The notes beneath the pieces are model-generated. The model was not told the origin of the DNA and searched no databases. It saw only the letters and a program-made list of their open reading frames with translations. This document shows, piece after piece, positions 1 through 12,000 of a DNA stretch of 64,000 bases (positions are counted from its first letter, which is position 1; each line of letters begins with the position of its first letter). The stretch comes from Saccoglossus kowalevskii (taxonomy: Eukaryota > Hemichordata > Enteropneusta > Harrimaniidae), in contig NW_003116459.1 of the NCBI RefSeq assembly GCF_000003605.2, forward strand, positions 86,127-150,126. Direction: 5' to 3'. Both the position numbers and the translations under genes were made by a program.

Positions 1-150
1 CCCTGGTGGCAGCTATGTTTGTTTTTATTATTAGAAGACGCTTGCGTGTGTAATCATTCAAGTTCCATATTTGGAATTCGCATTTCCTTATATGGTAGAA
101 TGAAAATACCCAGTGCAATGCCGTAATTATGAGGTATTGCACTGGGTTTT
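1..150 (+). repeat. Truncated copy of a dispersed inverted-repeat (MITE-like) element
   Basis: The segment starts inside an element also present at 45774-45963 (opposite strand), 46047-46146 (opposite strand) and 54366-54588 (same strand). The shared core reads CCCTGGTGGCAG then TGTTTGTTTTTATTAT, followed by GGAATTCGCATTTCC. A CArG-type motif CCTTATATGG lies at 86-95. A 12-bp perfect inverted repeat (108-119 with 136-147, arm ACCCAGTGCAAT) follows, where the other full copies have only one arm, so this copy is rearranged. The left end is cut by the window edge. Confidence 0.75.
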
Positions 151-1861
151 AGACGAGAATAAGATTATATTTGGTATTCTCGTGATCATTATTCCAATTT
201 CCCTTATTTTTCATTCTTAATTACCAGAATCGAAATTGGATAGAAAAGTTGATTAATTAAGTTGGATTGATTTTTAAGTTGGTTCAACGAAGTGAAATGA
301 AATGTACAATACAGCTCGGTGTAATTAGAAACGGCTATATTTGATTATAAAGTAACACTATAGTAATCATATTATTTTGTCAAAGTTTGCAAAATTCATT
401 AATGAAATAAACAGGAGATTCATTTGATGACTTCACATCTTGTCAATAGTAATCTATGTAATTGCGATGAAATTCAACAACATTCTATAACAGGTGACGT
501 TGCATGGTAGAATAATATCAATCTAATAAACAATAGAATCAGTTTCAATTAAGTACAACGACGACTGACATAACCACGTGACAGTTGAACCATTTTACTA
601 AATCCATGAGGAACATTAAGTATTGACAGTGAAAATAACGTTCAAGTTAAAATCACACAGAGTTATGATTAAACAAAAACTGAATTGTTATATATCATAC
701 TAAATCGAGAACATGTCTCAAATTACATGTGACATGTTCAATCTCATTTCCCCTCATGAAATAAGTATAATTTTCTCAATATCCTGTCTCGTTTTAAAAA
801 CGTAACACGATATTCGCTGATTACATATGTTAGCATAAATAATTTAAGGCAATTATTCAAATGCAAGTGGTTTAAGAATGATCAAAACATGGTAAATATT
901 TGAATATATACTTAATATATAGATCGCGTGCAAGGATGTGAATATGACATATGCAAAATATCAGATCTGTAAAAATGTATGCAGAATATTTGAATTATGA
1001 TAACGTCTGTGTTCAGAATAATTACACAAGTCTCGACTGCCCTTATACATCTCGCTAATCAATACATTGTCAGTGATTCATCGGGCACAATTTAGCCGCA
1101 ATTTTCAGATAGATTTCTAATTGACCTAAAACCCAAAGGTGCAATGATTGGATTAGTTGTGTCTTATATTCCGCCGCAGCTGACACCCAATTAATATTCT
1201 ATGACATGGTTAGTATATATGTTTATAATACCACATGGGAACATCCGTGTGTTGTGATTCAGACGGAAGATTACGCATTCGACGTATGTCTGGCACCCAC
1301 ACATATTCAGTATTACGTGACACGGTTGCTTGGTTGACAGTGCATGGGAAATTGTTCTTGTTTTATAAGTCACGCTGTAGTTAGTATGCACAGTGAATGA
1401 ACCTTGGAATAACAATGAGATCTTAATTATATAAGTGATGGGTTCGCCTTTATATTAACAGGTTGACATACTGAAGCATCCCCACCAATAGGCCACTTTT
1501 ATACTACGGATATGATCGTTGGTAATAAGTATGAAAAGTGTGTACATGATTTCATTTGTCAATATGACTCACGCTGCAAATGCAAACACGCACATCCGTT
1601 TGTCCGTTGGTATACAATTTCGGAAGGTTTTTTATAATTACAACAAACGAATCGGAACAGGGTGATAGTGATTCAAGGTTCAACGAACGATCTATTAAAT
1701 TGCACCCTGTTACTATTTTACCAATGTTCTGCCTGAACGCGAGTCGCTGTGGGTCAACTCTTGCGTTTGATACTGAATAAAGCAATGTGCAATGTTGGTG
1801 TTGTTTGTTTTATGCATTAGGGCTATGTCGTTCAGGTGAACACACCTCCAGTGTGCAACGA
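151..1861. other. Gene-free AT-rich sequence
   Basis: Only short ORFs without codon bias, family motifs or splice context are seen. No RNA gene or repeat array was recognised. Confidence 0.6.
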
Positions 1862-4360
1862 GCTTCATCTTCTAGTATAATGACACACCAGCATATCGTG
1901 TAATGACTGACTCATGCCAGCATCTACTATATTGACCGACACACACTTGCATCTAGTGTATTGATTGATTCACGCCAACATCTAATATATTGACCGACAC
2001 ACACTTGCATCTAGTGTATTGACTGATTCACGCCGACATCTAATATACTGACCGACACACACTTACATTTAGTGTATTGACTGATCCACGCCAACATCTA
2101 ATATATTGACCGACGCACACTTGCATCTAGTGTATTCACTGATTCACGCCAACATCTAATATATTGACCGACGCACACTTGCATCTAGTGTATTGACTGA
2201 TTCACGCCAATATCTAATATATTGACCGACACACACTTGCATTTAGTGTATTGACTGGTCCACGCCGACATCTAATATATTGACCGACGCACACTTGCAT
2301 CTAGTGTATTGACTGATTCACGCCAATATCTAATATATTGACCGACACACACTTGCATCTAGTGTATTCACTGATTCACGCCAACATCTAATATATTGAC
2401 CGACGCACACTTGCATCTAGTGTATTGACTGATTCACGCCAATATCTAATATACTGACCGACACACACTTACATTTAGTGTATTGACTGGTCCACGCCAA
2501 CATCTAATATATTGACCGACGCACACTTGCATCTAGTGTATTGACTGATTCACGACAATATCTAATATATTGACCGACACACAGTGGCATCTAGTGTATT
2601 GATTGATTCACGCCAACATCTAATATATATTGACCGACACACACTTGCATCTAGTGTATTCACTGATTCACGCCAACATCTAATATATTGACCGACGCAC
2701 ACTTGCATCTAGTGTATTGACTGATTCACGCCAATATCTAATATACTGACCGACACACACTTACATTTAGTGTATTGACTGGTCCACGCCAACATCTAAT
2801 ATATTGACCGACGCACACTTGCATCTAGTGTATTGACTGATTCACGCCAATATCTAATATATTGACCGACACACAGTGGCATCTAGTGTATTGATTGATT
2901 CACGCCAACATCTAATATATATTGACCGACACACACTGGCATCTAGTATATTGACCGACACACACTGGCATCTAGTATATTGACCGACACACACTGTCAT
3001 ATGTTGTATTGACCGACATACACTGGCATCTAGTGTATTGACTAATTCACGCCAACATCTAATATATTGACCGACACACACTTGCATCTAGTGTATTGAT
3101 TGATTCACGCCAACATCTAATATATTGACCGACACACACTTGCATCTAGTGTATTGATTGATTCACGCCAACATCTAATATATTGACCGACACACGCCAA
3201 CATCTAGTGTATTGATTGATTCACGCCAACATCTAATATATTGACCGACACACGCCAACATCTAATATATTGACCGACGCACACTTGCATCTAGTGTATT
3301 CACTGATTCACGCCAACATCTAATATATTGACCGACGCACACTTGCATCTAGTGTATTGACTGATTCACGCCAATATCTAATATATTGACCGACACACAC
3401 TTGCATTTAGTGTATTGACTGGTCCACGCCGACATCTAATATACTGACCGACACACACTTACATTTAGTGTATTGACTGGTCCACGCCAACATCTAATAT
3501 ATTGATCGACACACACTTGCATCTAGTGTATTGATTGATTCACGCCAACATCGATATATTGACCGACACACACTTGCATCTAGTGTATTGACTGATTCAC
3601 GCTAACATCTAATATATTGACCGACGCACACTTGCATCTCGTGTATTGACTGATTCACGCCAACATCTAATAATATATTGACCAACACACGCCAACATCT
3701 AGTGTATTGACTGATTCATGCCAACATCTAATATAATGACCGACACACACTTGCATCTAGTGTATTGACTGATTCGCGCCAACATCTAATATATTGACCG
3801 ACACACACTTGCATCTAGTGTATTGACTGATTCACGCCAATATCTAATATATTGACCGACGCACACTTGCATCTAGTGTATTGACTGATTCACGCTAACA
3901 TCTAATATATTGACCGACGCACACTTGCATCTAGTGTATTGACTGATTCACGCTAACATCTAATATATTGACCGACGCACACTTGCATCTAGTGTATTGA
4001 CTGATTCACGCTAACATCTAATATATTGACCGACGCACACTTGCATCTCGTGTATTGACTGATTCACGCTAACATCTAATATATTGACCGACGCACACTT
4101 GCATCTCGTGTATTGACTGATTCACGCTAACATCTAATATATTGACCGACGCACACTTGCATCTAGTGTATTGATTGATTCACGCCAACATCTAATATAT
4201 TGACCGACGCACACTTGCATCTAGTGTATTGACTGATTCACGCTAACATCTAATATATTGACCGACACCCACTTGCATCTAGTGTATTGACTGATTCACG
4301 CCAACATCTAATATACTGACCAACACACGCCAACATCTAGTGTATTGACTGATTCACGCC
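1862..4360. repeat. Satellite of 58-bp dimers built from two 29-bp half-units
   Basis: About 43 head-to-tail copies of a 58-bp unit fill 2.5 kb. Each unit is made of two related 29-bp halves: one starts TGACTGATTCACGCCAACAT and ends CTAATATAT, the other starts TGACCGACGCACACTTGCAT and ends CTAGTGTAT. Variants (TTGCATTTAG, GGTCCACGCC, CACAGTGGCATC) recur in blocks. A block near 2467 recurs near 2759, 292 bp away, which is five dimers plus 2 bp. Around 2930-3030 the array switches to one half-unit only. The flanks (1862-1930) are the most diverged copies. Because 58 is not a multiple of three, ORFs crossing the array are accidental. Confidence 0.95.
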
Positions 4361-4779
4361 CACGTCTTCTTTATAACACCCCCGAGACTTAATTCAACCA
4401 TCGTTCCCAGATGAATTATCGAGTAGCTGTGCTGTATTCTCTGTGAATTATATAATAAACTGTTCATGTAAAATGTACCCATTCAAATGTCTGACACAAT
4501 ATACTGCTAAACGCGTCAACCTGATTTATTTTGTGTTGTTATTTTTATATAATGTACATAAGTTCAACTACATGTAGTATTATTATACGTCATGGCCATG
4601 CCAGCCAATAAGATACGTGCATTCCATGTAGACATATTCCCTTTTTATTCCAATCAGATTTGCGAAGATTAATTACTGTGTCTACCCGCTGACATAATCG
4701 TATATCCACCTTCATCCGGGTACCTTCCTCCCGAATAATTTACGACATTAACTTGTCATGAGAACACGATACGTGGCAG
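4361..4779. other. Gene-free sequence after the satellite
   Basis: AT-rich sequence with no coding signal or repeat that I can support. Confidence 0.5.
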
Positions 4780-5100
4780 TATTCTTGGAATGATTAGTTT
4801 GCCAGGGTTGCGCTCACTGTGTGACTATCTTATTGGCGGGAAAACTTTAGTAGCCATTCCGCGTGATTTGTAGTCGCGCTTGGCACGAGTTACGTCAGCG
4901 CGCTCAGCTACGCGCTTTGAGACATTCGATCCTTATTGGAACAGCTCGTCTCACTAAAGATTCTGTGAGTCGTGTACTTTGCCGTGAGACGGCACGGCTT
5001 TGTTTGATAGTTTTACGTATTTTGTGTGCTTTGTTAGTATATTTAAATATTATGTATTTGTTGAAAAAATGTTGTTGAAATGTTAAAATAAGCTCGTTTC
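4780..5100 (+). promoter_or_regulatory. Candidate CpG-rich promoter patch with E2F- and CRE-like motifs
   Basis: This stretch is richer in G+C and CpG than its surroundings. It has an inverted CCAAT motif (ATTGG) fused to an E2F-like TTGGCGGGAAAA at 4833-4844, and a CRE-like TTACGTCA at 4890-4897 followed by GCGCGC. Such clusters are known from proliferation-linked promoters. No TATA box is evident. The short ORFs downstream (5208-5630) could belong to a transcription unit starting here, but nothing confirms transcription. It could equally be the end of an old mobile element. Confidence 0.3.
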
Positions 5101-5207
5101 AACGCAGTTTGGTGTATAGCTAGCTGATCCAAAGGTGGCGTTGGCTGTGTTTGTAAAATAATTCTTCGTCGACTGACGCTGCTGAAATAAGGTTCATCAA
5201 CACAGCC

Positions 5208-5635
5208 ATGAAAGTAAAAAAAAACGTTCACGATAAAACTCAATTAAATCTAATCACTGCTCTCGAACTCTTTCAAATTGTTGAGGGGGGGCAGAAAACC
5301 TCCTCTGGTGAACATTTGTATAATGTCTACCTAACAGTTTCCAACGTCAGCTCTATCTGGGTGCATTTGTTTGGGATTTATGCCATAAACTTGTCAATGG
5401 GAAAAATGGGTTTGGATCGGGCTGTCTTATAAAATCAAGCATCATGCAGTCTACTACAGTGATTCGGTGCATTCCTACTGTAGACGCTAGTAGAATTCAT
5501 GAAACGTGTCACGGTGAAATCCAGCAATTTGTGGAATGGACATATAACCGCGACACGGGTGACCTTGATAATATCATTTCATTTTGCGCATCCAAGCAGA
5601 AAATATATACACATACATCAACCGTGAAGTAATAT
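5208..5635 (+). other. Two short ORFs, undecided (possible decayed coding fragment)
   Basis: An ORF at 5208-5432 (74 residues) is followed 11 bases later, in another frame, by one at 5444-5632 (62 residues, starting MQSTTVIRC). The second has an even, protein-like composition with few low-complexity runs. I recognise no domain, catalytic motif or signal peptide in either. Their only support is that they lie downstream of the CpG-rich patch at 4780-5100. They may be a frameshifted remnant of a gene or transposon ORF, or chance ORFs. Confidence 0.15.
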
Positions 5636-7886
5636 TACAGAAGATTTTGATTCAATTATTACGTAACTATAATTATGTAATGCGATTACACTATTAAGGC
5701 GAATGCTGTAATTCATATACATATTATATGTTAAAATTCAAATATGAGATATGCCGTAACGCCCTTAATGATTATTTAAAGTTGACTGAAAGCCGTTGAT
5801 CGTTAATACGTGCCAATAATACAGAGAAACTGTCGTCATTCTTTTATATGTAAATTATATATATAATAATGGTTGTAATATATATTACTTGTAATAGTGT
5901 TTTTACTTGGAGTAGATGTCAGTATTATTTGCTAATTTAGTCGTTTCAATAGCAATGAACGTTGCATATACTTGTATAAAATAGGCAGCCGTTTGGTAAC
6001 TTTGAGAAAATGAGTAGCTAGCAGTTACATGTTCTGTGACACACTATGTCCGGATAAGCAATCCTCGGTTCATAAAATAACAGAATACTGTCAACTGGAA
6101 CAAATGGCAATATAAAAGCTTATATAACAAGTGGAAATATCACTGCAATGTGTACAGGACATGTTCAGCCACGTGTCAAAATTATAAAACGCCATGAAAT
6201 CAATTAAGTTTTATTAGACACAGAATCGTGTTGCATATTGGCTATATATCAGTTAGCATGGGTGCACGTGGTACTCAGCAAGAACTATATTCTCGTTAAT
6301 CATAGTATAGATACTATTTAAAGGATAGGAACGCTTTAAAACACTTTCAGCGCAGGAATTTTCTGAAATTCGCTTGTCTCTTGTTATTTGCTCTTTGATA
6401 GTCCAGGAAAGAAAACTATCCGGTACCTTAAACAAGTTTTTGAATTAAGAACTTTAACTGTATGTATTTTGGTCCATGCTCCTTTCAAGATGGCAAAAAG
6501 TGTAAGCCTTAACGCAATGTGAGAATCGCAAATTAATTGTTTCCATGTAAACATATGCGAATAACCCTACATTTTATTTGCATTGTATAATATTTTCGTT
6601 GATAAAGTAGAAATAACACTATAAGAAAAGCTACTAAATAAGCGTATTATTGCCCATACCTAATCAAAATAAAAACAAATCTGGTTACAAAGCTGCATTA
6701 TTATTATAACTATATTTTTCTCGTTTATTGTGAGTCTAGTTCGTGTTTAGTGTATGTGAACACATGTCAAATGCGGAATTATCAACATTCAACAGTGTAT
6801 CTGTGATGTGTAAAACACGTAACATACAAACGTGGATGAAATGCAACTTTCTATTATTTCTATTCATTCGAGTAGATAAACCAACGTTGTGCAGTGACAT
6901 ACTCAATTCTTATAATACATGCAAGCGTGACATCCCGTTGATTTCTATTATTATAGAAGTAACCATATCCAGTATTCCAGATGTTGTTTTTTTTATTCAT
7001 AAAATACTATGTAGTTCCATTTATATTAGTGCATCTATGTCGACTAGCCTTTGAAAGCTTTCCCACGCGGCTCCCGTCGCAGACGTTAGAAATGAAGACC
7101 GAAGAAAGTCACACCATAGAATAATACAATTGAGATTTCTACATTAATGAACAACACTGGTACGAGCAGCAATGTACCTCCCGAGACTTCCATTCTCGTC
7201 CACAAATCACCGGCAGTACCCTTTGATTCTTCACCCCGGCTCCGGTGAACGTCTCTACTGCATCAAATCCTTTCGTTGTTTCCAACATAACGGCGTGTAT
7301 TTTTTTTTATTTTATATATTATATTTAATTATTTCTGTATTTCTAATATTTATTTTGCTTTTTAAATGTTTAAATAAACTGCCAGCAAAATAAAATATAA
7401 AATAAATATATAAACGCAATGAAAAAGTGAAGCCTAAACTAGAACTAAACTAAACTTATTGTAATCAGATTTGAAACGCCATGTGACGAAAGAATATACC
7501 ACGTAACCTTGGGTCGTGTCTCCTGTGGGCCGTCAGATAAAATAGCGCCGCAATAATGAATATTTAACTACTCATTCAAATATGCACGAACAACATTCAA
7601 TATCGTGAATACTCGGAAATACCTGGATACACATATAAATTTGAAATGCTATTCAATTCCAAGGCGTGTTTACAATGTAAACAACGGAGTGTCACGAATG
7701 TGTTTATATGAGTTGTTGCATGTATGATAAAGAGGTTATTCACCACAAACAAGGAAATAATGTTAATATTTCACAAGTCGGCATGTAAACATTAACCACA
7801 ACACTACTCTGTGTTATATAATGTAAGCTGTCAATATGCTGTTATAACGATCAAACTGAAATTATTGTCATAATACAAAAAACCTT
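5636..7886. other. Gene-free AT-rich sequence
   Basis: ORFs of 60-103 residues here have no recognisable motif and are dominated by A/T-rich codons. I see no structured element. Confidence 0.55.
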
Positions 7887-8014
7887 TATAACGAGAAACA
7901 ATCTCATTTAAACGAGAGAAATATACTCTTTATAACGAGCGAAAAAACTCTCTATAACAATGATAAACTGACTATAACGAGGAACAATCTCATTTAAACG
8001 AGAGGAATAAACTC
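7887..8014. repeat. Short direct repeat, 86 bp apart, based on TATAACGAG
   Basis: A 42-bp segment beginning TATAACGAGAAACAATCTC (7887-7928) recurs with a few changes at 7973-8014. Further TATAACGAG-like starts lie between them (7931, 7953), suggesting a decayed tandem repeat with internal periodicity of roughly 20-43 bp. Confidence 0.65.
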
Positions 8015-8892
8015 GTGATAGCGAGATATTTATTTTATTTTCATATTCCACGGACACCCAATGAAGTCATCATTAAATGTGAATTTACAAATAACTGTGA
8101 AATACGCCACCGCCTAGGTCCATTGTCCTCATCAACATCACTGATTTTAAATGTCAGTTCCTAAAGAAAAAATACATTTAATTGTCCTACTTCGCCATAA
8201 AACTAATGATTGAGATTATTAAAATTTATGGCGATTATAGAACAAAACAATCAAAAATATTATTCTTTCAAGAAATATAGATGATTATTGTGTTTTATCC
8301 ACTCATTTGTCTTTGATTCAATAATATGTTACATAACAGTAAAATAATCAAACTGTCAGATTCTGGGGAGTAATCAACGAAGTGTATTATTAGGTTGTCT
8401 TAGCTATGACGTAGTATGACCTCATAGTGATTAATCAATCAGTTTTTAATGAGGAAAGATTACGTATACAACTGGTGCATGTCTAAGCTCAGATGGAGTT
8501 CGACCCCGTAGTAGTACTGATATCAATTGTATTTGAATTAATCACGCAATACACGGTACTGTGAACAGCAGTAACCACTTTCAATACTTTATGCAACTCG
8601 CTTTTATCACTAAACTTTGCTGTGTTATTGCGTTGTCCCATTTTGCAACACCGTGTGTCGGCTACATGTTTATTAATTACCTCAACATCTATGTACAATT
8701 TATGTCGTGAAATCTGCACGTGACTAACCAAATGAGTCCAAAAAGATGGCATAATCACATATGCCGCTGATGGTTTATATAATAGTATTTCTAAAGGTTT
8801 TATATTTACTAATAAATATGGTCAAGCCAAATTGTCACCAGTTTGTCCGAGACTCGTGTGTAGTTATTTCGATAGCAGTTGATGTTCAATAG
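8015..8892. other. Gene-free AT-rich sequence
   Basis: No supported coding region, RNA gene or repeat was seen. Confidence 0.5.
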
Positions 8893-9058
8893 TTTAAAGT
8901 GGGGGAGTCGTGACCTGCGCATGCGTCGGGTGTCCATAGCGTGTCATTGTTTACAAACAAGTGTCTACCCATGAGCCTTTGCGTTTTTAGCGTGTGTTGT
9001 TATGGTCGTTTGGGACTCAATTCCCGCGCGTGCGCAGGTGACGACCCTCCCGCTTTAA
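8893..9058. mobile_element. MITE-like element with imperfect terminal inverted repeats
   Basis: The left end TTTAAAGTGGGGGAGTCGTG, continuing ACCTGCGCA, matches the reverse complement of the right end (TGCGCAGGTGACGACCC, then TCCCGCTTTAA) over about 30 bp with a few mismatches. The 166-bp interior is GC-richer than its surroundings and has no ORF. Size and structure fit a non-autonomous DNA transposon. The superfamily is not decided; the TTAA-like ends could be a target duplication. Confidence 0.6.
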
Positions 9059-12000
9059 GTCATTCAGCGTACAGTTTTAATTTTAATTACCAACACATTT
9101 TTAACTGCAGATCGTAGTAGATTTTTTGAACAGGCTACACAATACAGAACACAGAACAGATACAGAACCGGTCAGTGACCTTATTACATTATTTCACCAC
9201 ACACATAGTTGTTCTCAATTTTTGATAAAATCGTAATTCGACAAAATTTTAATAAATACCTGGGTTGTTATAATATCTAAATAACGCGATATCCACTGAA
9301 GCGTTTTTATAAATGCTGCTAGTGTTTCATATTGTTTTTGGCACTATAAACTGATATAACGTTCACAACTTCCGGTACCATGATATACCATCAAAACAAA
9401 TTCTCCCATATGTATCCTGGTCGTTTGTATTTCTAAAAATCGGACTATTGGTGTAAACTACGTCCTTGTCGCGCTTGTACATTACAGTAATGGCTGATAG
9501 TTACCATGGCGATGAATACCACGACTGCAGACCACCCATGACTTATAACAACAAGAACGCACCAGCTTGAAATGCAATATAATTTTGTCTTACAATTTTC
9601 GTTATTATAAGTTGAATTGATCAATGTACAATTAGTTTATAGTGTGAGCCTGTCGAGTGTGTGGTTATTTCATGTACATTTGGGCCAGCTTTCGAACGTA
9701 CAGAACGCATGTTATTAGATTCATGGCTTTTTAAACAATCTCAAAGATAGCACAACCATGTGTCATCAACTACACATATTTACATACGTCACTGCAGCCC
9801 CCATTAACTCTGTCTGACACTATTTTCCTTAGCGATGAGTGACGTAATTTTTATCATTTTAAGTATGATTTGAGACGAACCATTGAACTTTCACATCATG
9901 GCTGTTCTCACTAGTGTGAATGCTGTTAATGTGTCAATAGTGGATCAGCAAGTCAATCAATTGATTATACTCCCGCCGGTATCATAATGACATATCTGTA
10001 TTATTTTTATTTGTGTTGTATGTGACGTCTGGCATTTAGAACAGCAATGATTGTCCCACCACGAGACATAATCTACCGACTGTCAACAATAACTATTCGA
10101 CACGTCTATTGTGAGATATGTTGGTGTATCCACGGTATACGTGATTGCATACATCCATGTATTACGTTCAATTCATTCGTCACAGTGAGAATATGGAGGG
10201 TGCTATAATAATGTATGTGACGAATTTAATGTGGTTCGGAGAGATTTAAAAATTAAATTTTATTTACTTCAAGATTGTAAAAGTATGGAATCATACCCCT
10301 TAGTTCAACTAAAAATGTTTTGGCAAATATTAAAATTATTTTTATTATATTAGTTTTGTTTGTACAGGTCTGTGGTATATTGTGGTGTCATTTCTTGGTA
10401 TCTTAACAATGTTCTAGGTAACATAGACTGACAAATTTATACGGTTGTAAAACTTATTATCATTTCAATTTTCCACCCTACCAAACACCCAATTTAGGCC
10501 AATGAATATTTTGTAGTCATTCAAAGCAAATAAACAATGTTAGTAATACACGAGACACCGTAATACAATAATTGATAACATAAAAGTAGAAAAATAACTG
10601 CATTTTATTAAAAGAAATTGTACGACGTACAGTCGCCTTCTACTATACGATGTCAAAATGTCAGCTGCTTATCAAGACCGTGCTCATGACAGCGGCTGCT
10701 TGCAAACTTTATGTAAAAGTGGCATCGCCCACAGCTGTTCATTGGTACGATATATTGCATCGAATCAAGACCCAGTAACTGCTTGTTGAACCTCACACTG
10801 ACATTTTTGTCATATTTACTTAGTGCTTGCAGACAGAAAGCTTTCTGTTCTCCCCCGATGCATCATAATATGGCAGCGTTTCTAATTGGATGTATTTTGA
10901 CGAACTTCGCGATGCTCAGAGGTCGCGTTGGACATACTTTGACGCTTACTCCATGTACATCAGAGTGTCACCAGGTACCTCAAGCAAGGTTATTAATGGG
11001 AGGATAAAAAATGACGGAACATCTATCCAATCATACTGTGATAGTAAAATCATATTCAATTAATACAATGTATTTTTCCGTCACCCACAGTGATTCATGT
11101 GTTCTCTGCTAATGACCAATGTTTCCTATTGTTTGATGGCCTTTATCTGTCTTACAACTGAAACTTAGTACACACGTAATTCAAATCAAAAACAACAATG
11201 CATTATAAGATGATACTGCTTATCCTAATATATCGCTTGTACAAATTCATTGAAATATTCATCGACCACAATGATGAGAAAAAACACTGTGTATATTGTC
11301 TACTCTGATTTGTAAAAAAAATAAGATTTCATATTAATACTGGTATTTCTAGCCTAAATACTTTTGAATAAGTGTTAATTCGATTGGTTTCATTAGTGCC
11401 GAGGGAGTCGTGAAATCGGAATTTAGTCACAGAAAACGAATGCCGGGAAGTATTCATACCCTATTGTTGATTGTGATTTTTAATTGACCCAAACAGAATT
11501 ACCTCGGTTATAGGTGCCATTCTGAAGGTTACATAACGTTAATTACTAACTGCATTGTTTTAATGGCATGATTATTTTAGTTCACTAGCTGTCAATTTAG
11601 TTTCAGTCTACTTGTTTACAAACAAAAAATTGTGTATTATCGATTCCACCTTAATCTTTATATGACAAAAATAATTATTAATAATATTGAAATAAATATA
11701 TAAATGTGTCAATAAATCATACAATTATCATGGAAATTCATTTAGATTTTTCAGAAGAAAAACGTAGCTAACAATGTTTCCTATACAAATGCACTGTCAT
11801 TCTGCTGTGTATATTATAAGATATAAATTAGAATATGTAAAATAGTAGATATTCCGAATTGTGTTATATTTTATTTAACAAATTGAATGAATCCGGTAGC
11901 ACTACCTGCACCTACTATATTTAAATAGGATTCTGTTTAAGTATATCCTGAAGTAGAAGGTCGGTGTCCCTATTTAGTTTTGTGAATATCGAACAAATTT

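Noticed and set aside
2854-3087. Minus-strand Cys-rich repeat ORF
   Set aside because: It lies wholly in the 58-bp satellite, and the frame changes from unit to unit.
10783-11007. ORF with a hydrophobic N-terminus
   Set aside because: It starts with TTG, is short, and has no motif or promoter context.
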